A stretch of DNA of 64,000 nt from an uncultured Spirochaetaceae bacterium (GTDB lineage Bacteria > Spirochaetota > Spirochaetia > Sphaerochaetales > Sphaerochaetaceae). The notes under the pieces were generated by a model. It was not told the DNA's origin and ran no database searches. It was given only the letters and a program-made list of their open reading frames with translations. This document shows, one piece after another, positions 16,889-24,655 of this stretch. Positions within the stretch are counted from its first letter, which is position 1, and each line of letters starts with the position of its first letter. The translations under genes and the position numbers were made by a program. The DNA is taken from the NCBI GenBank assembly GCA_944389085.1, contig CALXLB010000069.1, positions 1-64,000 on the forward strand. The letters are read 5' to 3'.

Positions 16889-17679
16889 ATATGCTTGGGT
16901 TTTATCAGAGGGGAGATTCGGTATTGCATTGCATCTCGCCATCTTCTTTGGTCACCTCATACTTCATTCTGCTCATTGCAGTTGTGATGCTTTCATCTTC
17001 ACTTCCTGGCATAGTGCTTTCCATCCTTCTGATAATCATTCTCTACAGCTACGGAGGAATAGCCCTTCTTCCGGCTGTCAGGGCGCTTTGGCGTTTCAGG
17101 GCTTTCATGATCACGATATTCCTGATGAATGCATTCTTTCAGCCAGCGGCAGAACCTCTCTTTTCCTGGTGGATCATCACGCTGTCGTCTGATGGGATGA
17201 TGATTGGTCTAAGGATGATTGCCACGATTGTCCTTGTGACACTTCTCTCATCGCTGCTGACTGCCGTTGCCACACCGCTGAAGATAACAGATGGGCTGAG
17301 AGCGCTTCTGCATCCGTTCTCTTATCTGCATTTAAGGACTGATGAGATTGCTTTGATCATTTCTATTGCCATCACGATGATTCCTGTTCTTGCAAGAGAA
17401 GGCAGATACATCATGCTTTCGTCACGTTCCCGGGGCTTTGCAGTACATGGGAATAAGATCAAGGAAAGAGTTTTATCGTTTGTTCCCCTCGTTCTTCCTC
17501 TCTTTCTTTCTGCTTTCAGGAAAGCTGATGATCTCACATCTGCCATGGAAGCAAGAGGCTACAGAGGCGAGTATGGGAGAAAACGGAAAAAGGTACATTA
17601 TGCGAAAGCTGATGTTCTTTCGATAATCCTTTCGATTCTGGTTTTTGCAGGCGCTGCTGCGCTTGGAGGAGTATATTGA
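16885..17679 (+). CDS. ECF transporter transmembrane T subunit
   Basis: The 264-residue integral membrane coupling subunit has about five hydrophobic segments in residues 20-165 and one at the C-terminus. The two short charged signatures that contact the ATPases are present as SSRSRGFAV near 181-189 and AMEARGYRG near 218-226. The first has SRG rather than ARG. It starts in an ATGA overlap with the A2 gene and ends in the start of the S component. Confidence 0.9.
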   Translation: MNMLGFYQRGDSVLHCISPSSLVTSYFILLIAVVMLSSSLPGIVLSILLIIILYSYGGIALLPAVRALWRFRAFMITIFLMNAFFQPAAEPLFSWWIITLSSDGMMIGLRMIATIVLVTLLSSLLTAVATPLKITDGLRALLHPFSYLHLRTDEIALIISIAITMIPVLAREGRYIMLSSRSRGFAVHGNKIKERVLSFVPLVLPLFLSAFRKADDLTSAMEARGYRGEYGRKRKKVHYAKADVLSIILSILVFAGAAALGGVY

Positions 17680-18203
17680 TGTCTGTGCTTAAAAGATCAC
17701 TCACTTGTGCAGTCTGTATAGCACTCTGTGTAGTGCTTCCGATGGTTTTCCATGCTATTCCGAATGGCGGTGTTCTCTTTTCTCCGATGCATCTGCCTGT
17801 CCTTCTCTGTGGTATCGTTGCAGGCTGGTGCTCAGGTGTTATCTGCGGTATTGCGGGGCCATTGCTTTCATTTCTCTTTACAGGAATGCCAGGACTTCCG
17901 ATGCTGCCTCAGATGATGACTGAACTTGGCTGTTATGGCTTTTTTGCAGGACTGATGATGGTATTTCTTCACAAAAGAAGATGCGGTGTCATCATAAGCT
18001 TGCTGGTAGCTATGATTGCCGGCCGTATCGTGGCAGGACTTGCCAGGGCTTTCATCTTCACCCCCGGTGCCATGACGCTTCCGATCTGGATTACCAGTTA
18101 TTTCGTCTCATGTCTGCCTGCCATCATCATGCAGCTTGTTCTCATTCCCCTGATTTATGCCGCTCTGGAAAAGACAGGCTTTACTGAGAAGGAACAGGGA
18201 TGA
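17679..18203 (+). CDS. ECF transporter substrate-binding S component, substrate unknown
   Basis: The 174-residue, very hydrophobic protein has five or six membrane segments. The FSPMHLPVLLCGIVAGW and LTGMPGLPMLPQMM-type stretches resemble the general ECF S-component family (PF12822 style). S components bind one vitamin or trace compound. Nothing in the sequence identifies which one, and no riboswitch precedes the operon. The ATG at 17679 overlaps the T gene stop, with GGAGGA eight bases upstream. It overlaps a P-loop kinase gene, which suggests that the imported compound is phosphorylated on entry. Confidence 0.85.
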   Translation: MSVLKRSLTCAVCIALCVVLPMVFHAIPNGGVLFSPMHLPVLLCGIVAGWCSGVICGIAGPLLSFLFTGMPGLPMLPQMMTELGCYGFFAGLMMVFLHKRRCGVIISLLVAMIAGRIVAGLARAFIFTPGAMTLPIWITSYFVSCLPAIIMQLVLIPLIYAALEKTGFTEKEQG

Positions 18204-18784
18204 GGGCATTGGATGAGATTATCTGCAATTTGGCACCTAGTGTCAGAGTTATTGCCATCGATGGACGTTCTGCTTCAGGCAAGACAACACTGGCAGCGGA
18301 GCTTGCGATGGTAACAGGAGGCAGTGTCATTCATATGGATGATTTCTTTCTTCCTCCTGCTCTCAGGACGGAAGAGAGATTTCATGAAGCTGGAGGGAAT
18401 GTGCATTATGAGAGGTTCATTGATGAAGTTCTTCCCGGTCTTGAAAGCCATAGTAAGTTTCTGTATCACCGTTTTGATTGTTCGAAAATGGATTATGATG
18501 AGTCTCTGCTCTCAATCGATGCCTCTGGAATTGTCATTGTAGAAGGTGCATACAGTCTCAGCCCCCGGTTTGGACGTTACTATGATTTATCTGTTTTCCT
18601 TGATATAGAACCGGAGGAACAGATCAGGAGAATCATGAAACGCAATGGAGAAGAGAAGGCGAAGGTCTTCCAATCACGCTGGATACCTCTAGAGGAGGCT
18701 TATTTCAAAACATATGGTGTCGAGAAGAATGCAGATCTGAGATTCTCTTCGCTCTCAGAAGAGCATGCCCAGAGAGATTCCTAA
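18200..18784 (+). CDS. Uridine-kinase-like P-loop kinase
   Basis: The 194-residue protein has Walker A GRSASGKTT near residues 22-30, a DDFF motif (HMDDFFLPP near 48-56), the Asp/Tyr segment HYERFIDEVL, and IVEGAYSL near 115, the pattern of the uridine kinase/phosphoribulokinase superfamily. That superfamily also contains pantothenate and nicotinamide-riboside kinases, so the substrate is open. Because the gene overlaps the ECF S component by four bases, trapping of the imported vitamin or nucleoside is a reasonable inference. Its last 30 bases overlap the convergent gene at 18755. Confidence 0.75.
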   Translation: MRALDEIICNLAPSVRVIAIDGRSASGKTTLAAELAMVTGGSVIHMDDFFLPPALRTEERFHEAGGNVHYERFIDEVLPGLESHSKFLYHRFDCSKMDYDESLLSIDASGIVIVEGAYSLSPRFGRYYDLSVFLDIEPEEQIRRIMKRNGEEKAKVFQSRWIPLEEAYFKTYGVEKNADLRFSSLSEEHAQRDS

Positions 18785-20917
18785 AGAGAAGAAGAGATCT
18801 GAAATTCCATATGTCATGCCAGTCAGATCCGGGCTCGTCAGCGATATATCCACCCCACCTATGAATGCTGGTCCTTGCTTCTCTCCCCTGAATGCGATAT
18901 CGGCTCTTATATCCCCCGTCAGATGGGTTCCGCCATTGAATCTCGTGTCTACGCCAAAACCGAATCCGAGAATACATAATCCACGGCGGCCTGCAGAAAA
19001 GACACCATTAACGTATGGCAGAAGACGCAGGCCCAGCATGTGGGTTTCCCGTATCAGTTTATAGCTGCCTGCCATATCCTCCATCTTGCTGAAAGCCCAG
19101 TATGTACCCAGATTGATTGAGAAATTCAGTGCATCGGAAGAGGTCGGAATGAACAGCTCAGCTGAAGCTCCTATCGATATACTGGTCTTCAGATGCTCGG
19201 TTGGAATACCGAAAAGACCATCTGCAGTGATAGCTATCGGATATCTCTTTCCGAGCAGCTCGGAGAATGACTGGATGCCTTCCTTCGCATCATTGTCACT
19301 GATCATGCCATTGTCGTAGACAGATATGTCGAGAAGATCCGTATTGGTTCCATAGCTGAATGAGTATGTTCTGTTTATTGTTTCTCTGTATATAGAGTCT
19401 GTCTCTCCAGGTCGTTTGATGGCATATTCCGTGATTGTGGCTGTGTATTTATTGTTGCTGGCATTTGCCTTGATTCTCAGTTTGGCTTCAATGGTGAAAG
19501 AACTCGGGTAGTCTTCGAAGATCTCAATCCATTCATCTGCGATACTGTAGATGGCTTCCCCTTCGATATCCTGCCAGAAGTCATCAACGACCCAGTCGAA
19601 GAGTGGAATCCTGAAGGTGAAGGCCAGCGTAGTATCAGCAACAGGAATGTATGCACTTCCGTAGAAGACGTAATTCTCCGTATCGAAATCCGAGGCCTTT
19701 ATGACTGTCGTGATTCCTGAACCGCGGTTTGTGACTGTGAATGTCTTTGTGTTCAGCTCGTCGATTATCGGGAGTGCGTTCTCTGTGATGATTTCAAACT
19801 GGCCCTTGACTGTGCTGTATGCCGTATCAGAGGCTGTTTCATAGAATTTCCTGCGGCTTTCTATCAGCTTCTCAGCCTGCTGGATTCTGGCTTCTTCCAT
19901 ACCCTCTTTAGGACGTCCTTTCTCATCGAGCTGGGTTTTTGCATAAGGCCTGTTCAGAACGCTCTGCATGGTTGTTTTGCTCTCTGAATCGTAACTCGAC
20001 TCGATATCATGGAGGGTGGCGTTAACAGAATCCTTGAGAGCTTTGAAAGAGGCTCTGTCCGCTTCGATTATGTTCATCAGCGATGAGAATGATTCCTCTG
20101 CAGGAATGGCTGTGGATGATATACCGAATGATGATGAGAAAGCTTCAGCTGATGTCTTTATTGATTGTTCGATTGTCTGCAGACGCAGGTTGTAGTCATT
20201 TTCATTAGCCTTCTGCAGCTCATCCTGATAACGGATGTTCTCTTCGAGTTCTTTCCTCGCTTCTTTCAGTCTCGCTTCGCCCTCTGCGGTGATGATCTGC
20301 AGTGAACTCTGCCTTTCAAGTTCCTTGATGGTCAGATCGAGCGAGTTGTTCTCTTTTGAGAGAAGGTTGCTGTATTCAGCTTCAATCTCGACACGGTTGA
20401 AATCGAGAGGGGAGAGTTCGTATCTGCCGGGTGCAAGCTGGGCGATGACTTCTCTGTCCGTCTCATATTTCTTCATTGAAGAGATAAGAGTTCTGTACAG
20501 CTCGAGTTTCTCTTCATCGCTTTTGCCGGAATCTATCATCGTGCGGATATTCGGTATGGATTTCCTCAGCTCCTGCACTTCCAGATAGTAAGCTTCTGCA
20601 TCGCTTTCATCCAATGTCGAAGTGGCTTTGAAGCTATCTCCTTCTTTCCGGACAGTTTTCTCTTCTCCTTTTATCTCGATTGAAGAGTACTGTACGGATC
20701 CTGTACTCAGTGAATAGGTATCGCTGCCGTTTCCATAATCACTGGTTGAAGTGTATATGAGAGATGAGATGCTTATCGAGAACTGGGAGATCAGATCGCG
20801 TCTGGCGTTCTCAAGAGCTTCTTCCGGCGTATCGCCATAGCCTGTTCCTGTCATTGTTCTTGCATGGACTGCTGCAATCGAGAGCAGAAGAAATATGGTA
20901 AGAAGGGCTTTCCGCAT
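18755..20917 (-). CDS. Large exported LPP20-like protein with coiled coil and barrel-like C-terminus
   Basis: The 720-residue product has a signal peptide (residues 1-19, cleavage near VHA-RT). An LPP20/FlgT-like N-terminal pattern follows (GTGYGDTPEEALENARRDL, 24-42). Residues about 160-330 are a charged helical region, probably coiled coil. From about 560 the sequence becomes glycine- and aromatic-rich with alternating residues and ends in Phe, resembling an outer-membrane barrel. This combination is not one I recognise. It shares the N-terminal type with the lipoprotein at 3169. The start overlaps the stop of the lipoprotein gene upstream, so the pair is likely co-transcribed. Confidence 0.75.
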   Translation of the reverse strand: MRKALLTIFLLLSIAAVHARTMTGTGYGDTPEEALENARRDLISQFSISISSLIYTSTSDYGNGSDTYSLSTGSVQYSSIEIKGEEKTVRKEGDSFKATSTLDESDAEAYYLEVQELRKSIPNIRTMIDSGKSDEEKLELYRTLISSMKKYETDREVIAQLAPGRYELSPLDFNRVEIEAEYSNLLSKENNSLDLTIKELERQSSLQIITAEGEARLKEARKELEENIRYQDELQKANENDYNLRLQTIEQSIKTSAEAFSSSFGISSTAIPAEESFSSLMNIIEADRASFKALKDSVNATLHDIESSYDSESKTTMQSVLNRPYAKTQLDEKGRPKEGMEEARIQQAEKLIESRRKFYETASDTAYSTVKGQFEIITENALPIIDELNTKTFTVTNRGSGITTVIKASDFDTENYVFYGSAYIPVADTTLAFTFRIPLFDWVVDDFWQDIEGEAIYSIADEWIEIFEDYPSSFTIEAKLRIKANASNNKYTATITEYAIKRPGETDSIYRETINRTYSFSYGTNTDLLDISVYDNGMISDNDAKEGIQSFSELLGKRYPIAITADGLFGIPTEHLKTSISIGASAELFIPTSSDALNFSINLGTYWAFSKMEDMAGSYKLIRETHMLGLRLLPYVNGVFSAGRRGLCILGFGFGVDTRFNGGTHLTGDIRADIAFRGEKQGPAFIGGVDISLTSPDLTGMTYGISDLFFSLGISLGMLF

Positions 20918-22230
20918 CAGATGGCTCCTTGATAAGTGATTGTGTAATTTCCCGGCAGGTTCCTCTTTGCGTTTATTGAGATATCGGCACCATTGAGGAG
21001 GATACGCAGCTTTGCCTTCTCCTCAATTGTATTGGAGCTTGCGCTTTTGGTCCGTATAATCTGGAAATCCTTGATAACGACAGTAGAACCATCGAAAAAG
21101 AATTCCTTGTAACCTGCATCTTCGGCATTCCGTGTCATGTTCAGTTCTTTTATTCCCTGTGTCTTTCCCTCTTTCAGGGCAGAAGCAGCTGTATAAAGGA
21201 TAGATTGCACGAACTGAGATGGATTTGCTGTTCCTCCGGAGATAGCCTCGGAGACATAGACACGCAATGCTTGGCTCTCATCATAGAGCATGGCTGAATC
21301 TATATGGTTGCCGTCTGCTTCTATTATTCCATTCAGAGACAATGAGCCATATCTGAAGTCTTCAAGAACAATCTGTATCCTGTCACTGTTATAGGTATCG
21401 TTCCAGCTTTCATTGTCCTTCCTGGGATAACTATTGACAGCTTCATTGAGGATCTTCAGCGCAGTATCATCTGTGATGGTCATGCCTGAAGAGCCTGATC
21501 CATCGAAAGGCTCAATGAAGAATTCATTGATTGTATAGCCGCTTGAGCTTCCACTCCGGCTTGCAGCAACGAAGACACGTTCCGCGCCATTATTTGCATT
21601 GATGGAAATCTTTTCAGTCAGATTGGAACCGCTGGAGGCAGAGAACACGATATTCACTCTGTCTATAGTGAAAGATGTGACATATCCATTGCTATCATCT
21701 GCAGAGAAGGAACCTGTAATATTCCTCTCGACTGTGAAGCGTGATACACCATCTGTATTCTGTAAGGTTGATAATTCTGTATGGGAGGTTATCGGGGTGA
21801 TGAAATTCAGTATATCAAAACCTATTATATCTTGAGCAGAGCTGTTGGATAAGGAGAGAGAACCATCATCGGCTCTGAGGGAGTAGGTTATCTCAAACTT
21901 GCTTGATACAGGGTTCGTAAAGCTTACCGTTCCGGAGACTGTCCCATCATATTGCTCGAGGCCATTGCTTATAGAAACAGGAACATGGGAATATGTTACA
22001 GTTACATAGTCTCCTTCATTCATATTTCTCCATCCGACATTGTGCTGAGATGTGTAAGCGGAAGTCAGAGAGTTTATATAGTACTGGGCTTTATCGTTAT
22101 CTTCTGCTATCCCGGACAGGATAGAATCATTTTTCCCTGTATTCATAATGTCTGTCGTAGAGACGATGCAGGAGGAACATATGACTGAAAATAAAAGCAA
22201 TGCAGATAGTATAAATGGTTTTCCCCTCAA
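20917..22230 (-). CDS. Hypothetical lipoprotein with two copies of an unrecognised domain
   Basis: The 437-residue product has a signal peptide with candidate lipobox cysteines at 18 and 21 (SVICSSC). Two related segments can be seen. One begins near AQYYINSLTSAY with a W-R-N-M-N-E-G-D step. The other begins near ALKILNEAVNSYP with a matching W-N-D-T step. The second ends IIRTKSASSNTIEEKAKLRI. The same pattern occurs once in the neighbouring lipoprotein at 22276. The start is a TTG at 22230 with GAGGGTG just upstream. A strong promoter lies at 22251-22279, so it is transcribed independently of the upstream gene. Confidence 0.7.
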   Translation of the reverse strand: MRGKPFILSALLLFSVICSSCIVSTTDIMNTGKNDSILSGIAEDNDKAQYYINSLTSAYTSQHNVGWRNMNEGDYVTVTYSHVPVSISNGLEQYDGTVSGTVSFTNPVSSKFEITYSLRADDGSLSLSNSSAQDIIGFDILNFITPITSHTELSTLQNTDGVSRFTVERNITGSFSADDSNGYVTSFTIDRVNIVFSASSGSNLTEKISINANNGAERVFVAASRSGSSSGYTINEFFIEPFDGSGSSGMTITDDTALKILNEAVNSYPRKDNESWNDTYNSDRIQIVLEDFRYGSLSLNGIIEADGNHIDSAMLYDESQALRVYVSEAISGGTANPSQFVQSILYTAASALKEGKTQGIKELNMTRNAEDAGYKEFFFDGSTVVIKDFQIIRTKSASSNTIEEKAKLRILLNGADISINAKRNLPGNYTITYQGAI

Positions 22231-22250
22231 TTTTTCACCCTCGGGGAAGA

Positions 22251-22279
22251 ATTATAGTATTAAAAGCTTTCCCTGTCAG
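22251..22279 (-). promoter_or_regulatory. Promoter of the two-domain lipoprotein gene
   Basis: On the minus strand CTGACA (22279-22274), 17 bases and a perfect TATAAT (22256-22251). Transcription should begin near 22244, leaving a short leader with the GAGGGTG ribosome site before the TTG start at 22230. Confidence 0.7.
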
Positions 22280-23103
22280 CTTACTGTGGCAGAAAGAATT
22301 GTATAGCTTTTCTCACCTTTCACTTTAGCAGCTGTGATTGTAATGGTCTCAAAGCTGTTTGAGATTACAAGTTCGATTCTCTCCTCAAGATCAGAGACAG
22401 CAGATGTCTTTGTCCTTGTTACTACCATCTTGCTGACATTGTAGTGGCTTATGTCGCCTTTTGTGTTCTCTGCATCAAAGCCGAAGGAGTTTGCATTTGC
22501 CGCATCGCGGGTAAGAGTGAATGAAGTCAGATATCCGGAATAGTAATCTTCATACAATCTTGATTCGATCACCTCGATGATTAAATTCGCGATAGAAGGA
22601 ACAACTTTTTCCTGATTGCTTATCACTGGATTGGAGCCAATGGTCTGTCCCGCTATGTAATAAGTATTACCATTATCTGTGTCTTCAAAATAAGCGGAGG
22701 ATATGATATTGCTGTCTTCGCTTATTGTGGCTTCGCAATTGCCGGTGATATCATTGATATAGATATAATAGTAATCGAAATAATCACTATATCTTTGAAC
22801 AGGATATTCCTCCAAGGTAAATGCTATCTCATCGCCATCGATGAAGTCTTCCCAGTCATTATTCCCGATTGGATATTCTCCCACTGCGATATTCAGATAA
22901 TATCTTGCTTTGCTATCAGAGAGAGTCTTGTTTCCCTCTTCTGATGGAGTGTCAGGAACAATGGGGTCGCTTTCATCTGGATTCTCCTCTGCGGGTGTGT
23001 CTGGATGCGGGGTATTCCCATCTATGATTTCACTCGATTGTGAGAATTCGCAGGAAAAGAGCATGAAGAATGCAAGAAGCAGTATTGAGAATTTTCTGAA
23101 CAT
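22276..23103 (-). CDS. Hypothetical lipoprotein with one copy of the same domain
   Basis: The 275-residue lipoprotein has Cys18 in the lipobox (MLFSC). A low-complexity linker rich in Asp, Glu and Pro (about 25-60) precedes a domain beginning ARYYLNIAVGEYP with a W-E-D-F-I-D-G-D step and ending VVTRTKTSAVSDLEERIEL. These landmarks match both halves of the next gene. No known family is recognised. The start is set at MFRKFS because the in-frame upstream extension lies in the divergent def promoter region. A GGGGG run sits seven bases before the ATG. Confidence 0.7.
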   Translation of the reverse strand: MFRKFSILLLAFFMLFSCEFSQSSEIIDGNTPHPDTPAEENPDESDPIVPDTPSEEGNKTLSDSKARYYLNIAVGEYPIGNNDWEDFIDGDEIAFTLEEYPVQRYSDYFDYYYIYINDITGNCEATISEDSNIISSAYFEDTDNGNTYYIAGQTIGSNPVISNQEKVVPSIANLIIEVIESRLYEDYYSGYLTSFTLTRDAANANSFGFDAENTKGDISHYNVSKMVVTRTKTSAVSDLEERIELVISNSFETITITAAKVKGEKSYTILSATVS

Positions 23104-23121
23104 GGTGTTACCCCCAGGAAA

Positions 23122-23150
23122 AGTATAGCCAGATGAGGGTTGTTGGGCAA
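23122..23150 (-). promoter_or_regulatory. Promoter of the one-domain lipoprotein gene
   Basis: On the minus strand TTGCCC (23150-23145), 17 bases and TATACT (23127-23122). It is divergent from the def promoter about 20 bases away. Confidence 0.55.
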
Positions 23151-23169
23151 ATTCTTTTATTGTCACGCC

Positions 23170-23198
23170 TTGTCAAGAAAAGTGAGGCAGTATACCAT
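23170..23198 (+). promoter_or_regulatory. Promoter of def, leaderless layout
   Basis: TTGTCA (23170-23175), 17 bases and TACCAT (23193-23198), then six bases to the ATG at 23205. No Shine-Dalgarno precedes the start, and an in-frame upstream ORF extension lies before the promoter. Confidence 0.55.
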
Positions 23199-23204
23199 CG
23201 GGCC

Positions 23205-23717
23205 ATGTTGGATATATATAAACTTGGAGACGATGTCCTGAGAGAGGAATGCTCCGATATCAAAGAATTCGATGAAGCTCTGAAAATGCTTGCAGATGCG
23301 ATGATAGATACGCTTGAGGAAGCCGATGGCGTTGGCCTTGCAGGTCCTCAGATCGGTGTTTCAAAGAAGATTTTCGTTGTTCATATCAGAGGAAATGAAC
23401 CAATTGTCTTCATCAACCCTGAAATTACGGGGACAAGCATGGAGACTGGTGTTTATGAAGAGGGATGTCTTTCCATTCCTGGTGTTTACCACGATGTCAT
23501 AAGGCCATTGAGAGTCTCTATCCAGGCTCAGGATGTCAAAGGAAAATTCTTCAACATCGATGCAGACGGGCTTCTGGCAAGAGTCATACAGCATGAGAAT
23601 GATCATCTGCATGGAAAACTCTATATCGATCATCTTGAAGAGAGAGAACGGGATAAGGTGGTTCATCAGTACGAGAAGAAGAACAGAATCCGCCGCCGCC
23701 AGAAATCGAGGGTCTGA
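23205..23717 (+). CDS. def: Peptide deformylase
   Basis: Removes the formyl group from new polypeptides. The three family motifs are present in the 170-residue product: GVGLAGPQIG (42-51), EGCLSIPG with the metal-binding Cys88, and the QHENDHLHG helix with His130, Glu131 and His134. The start at 23205 gives the canonical MLDIYKLGDDVLRE beginning. The frame is open 24 codons further upstream, but that extension is outside the family. The stop overlaps fmt (TGATG), the common def-fmt pair. The C-terminus is a basic tail. Confidence 0.95.
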   Translation: MLDIYKLGDDVLREECSDIKEFDEALKMLADAMIDTLEEADGVGLAGPQIGVSKKIFVVHIRGNEPIVFINPEITGTSMETGVYEEGCLSIPGVYHDVIRPLRVSIQAQDVKGKFFNIDADGLLARVIQHENDHLHGKLYIDHLEERERDKVVHQYEKKNRIRRRQKSRV

Positions 23718-24643
23718 TGAGAATAGTATTCGCTGCCACCGGAGAGATTGCGCTTCCGCTTCTGGATGCACTGAACGAGAGAAATCTTATAGCGCTTGTG
23801 CTTACTGCTCCTGATGCCCCGGGAAAAAGAGGGAAGGGCCTGATTCCTTCGCCCATCAAGAAGAGAGCTCTGGAGCTTGGGCTTGAGGTGTATCAGCCTT
23901 TGTCCATAAAAAAGGAAGCAAGGGAACACATCGCATCGTATGGTGCCGATACGCTTCTTTCATTCTGCTACGGTAAGATTTTCGGCCCCCGTTTCCTCTC
24001 CATCTTCAGCGAGACATTCAATGTGCATCCATCGCTTCTGCCGCTTCACCGTGGTCCTTCTCCTGTTTATCAGGCTGTGCGTGATGGAGACCGGAAGACA
24101 GGGATAGCGTTGCAGAAAATCGGGCTCGGCATCGATGAAGGGGATATCTATGGTCTTCTTCCTCTCGAGCTTGATGGAACGGAGACCGAGGAATCGCTTT
24201 CTGAGCGTGTCGCTTCTCTTGTTCCGTCTTTTGTGCTTCCCATTCTCCTTGATGAGGGGCGGAAAGCAATTCCGCAGAGCGGAGAGCCTACATTTACATC
24301 TTTTGTCTCCAAAGATGATGGCAGGATTGATTTCTCTGCAGGAGCGGAACGTGTTCATGCTCAGATCAGAGCATGTTATCCATGGCCGAAGGCTTATGCA
24401 CTTCTGGACGGTGTCCCCCTCTATCTTACAGGTGTATATGGCAGCGGTTTTGCAATTGAGAAATGCCATGTCAGTGAAGCATGTGGTACGATAGTATCAC
24501 TGGAGAAGGGAAAAGGATTGAAGATAGCACTCCCTGATGGGTATATCTATGTCACAAAAGTGCTGCCACCGATGAAGAAGGAGATGGATGCCGCTTCCTT
24601 CATAAACGGCAGACGTGATGCCATTGGCAGAGTGCTTTCATAA
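23717..24643 (+). CDS. fmt: Methionyl-tRNA formyltransferase
   Basis: Formylates initiator Met-tRNA with 10-formyl-THF. The 308-residue product has the N-terminal formyltransferase fold with catalytic Asn and His in FNVHPSLLPLHRG (near 99-111), Asp in LGIDEGDIYG (near 137), and the KRGKGLIPSP loop. The C-terminal OB-like domain is present (DFSAGAERVHAQIRACYPWP). It overlaps def by one base and is followed by AAGGAGGAG for the patatin gene. Confidence 0.95.
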   Translation: MRIVFAATGEIALPLLDALNERNLIALVLTAPDAPGKRGKGLIPSPIKKRALELGLEVYQPLSIKKEAREHIASYGADTLLSFCYGKIFGPRFLSIFSETFNVHPSLLPLHRGPSPVYQAVRDGDRKTGIALQKIGLGIDEGDIYGLLPLELDGTETEESLSERVASLVPSFVLPILLDEGRKAIPQSGEPTFTSFVSKDDGRIDFSAGAERVHAQIRACYPWPKAYALLDGVPLYLTGVYGSGFAIEKCHVSEACGTIVSLEKGKGLKIALPDGYIYVTKVLPPMKKEMDAASFINGRRDAIGRVLS

Positions 24644-24655
24644 GGAGGAGTTGAT

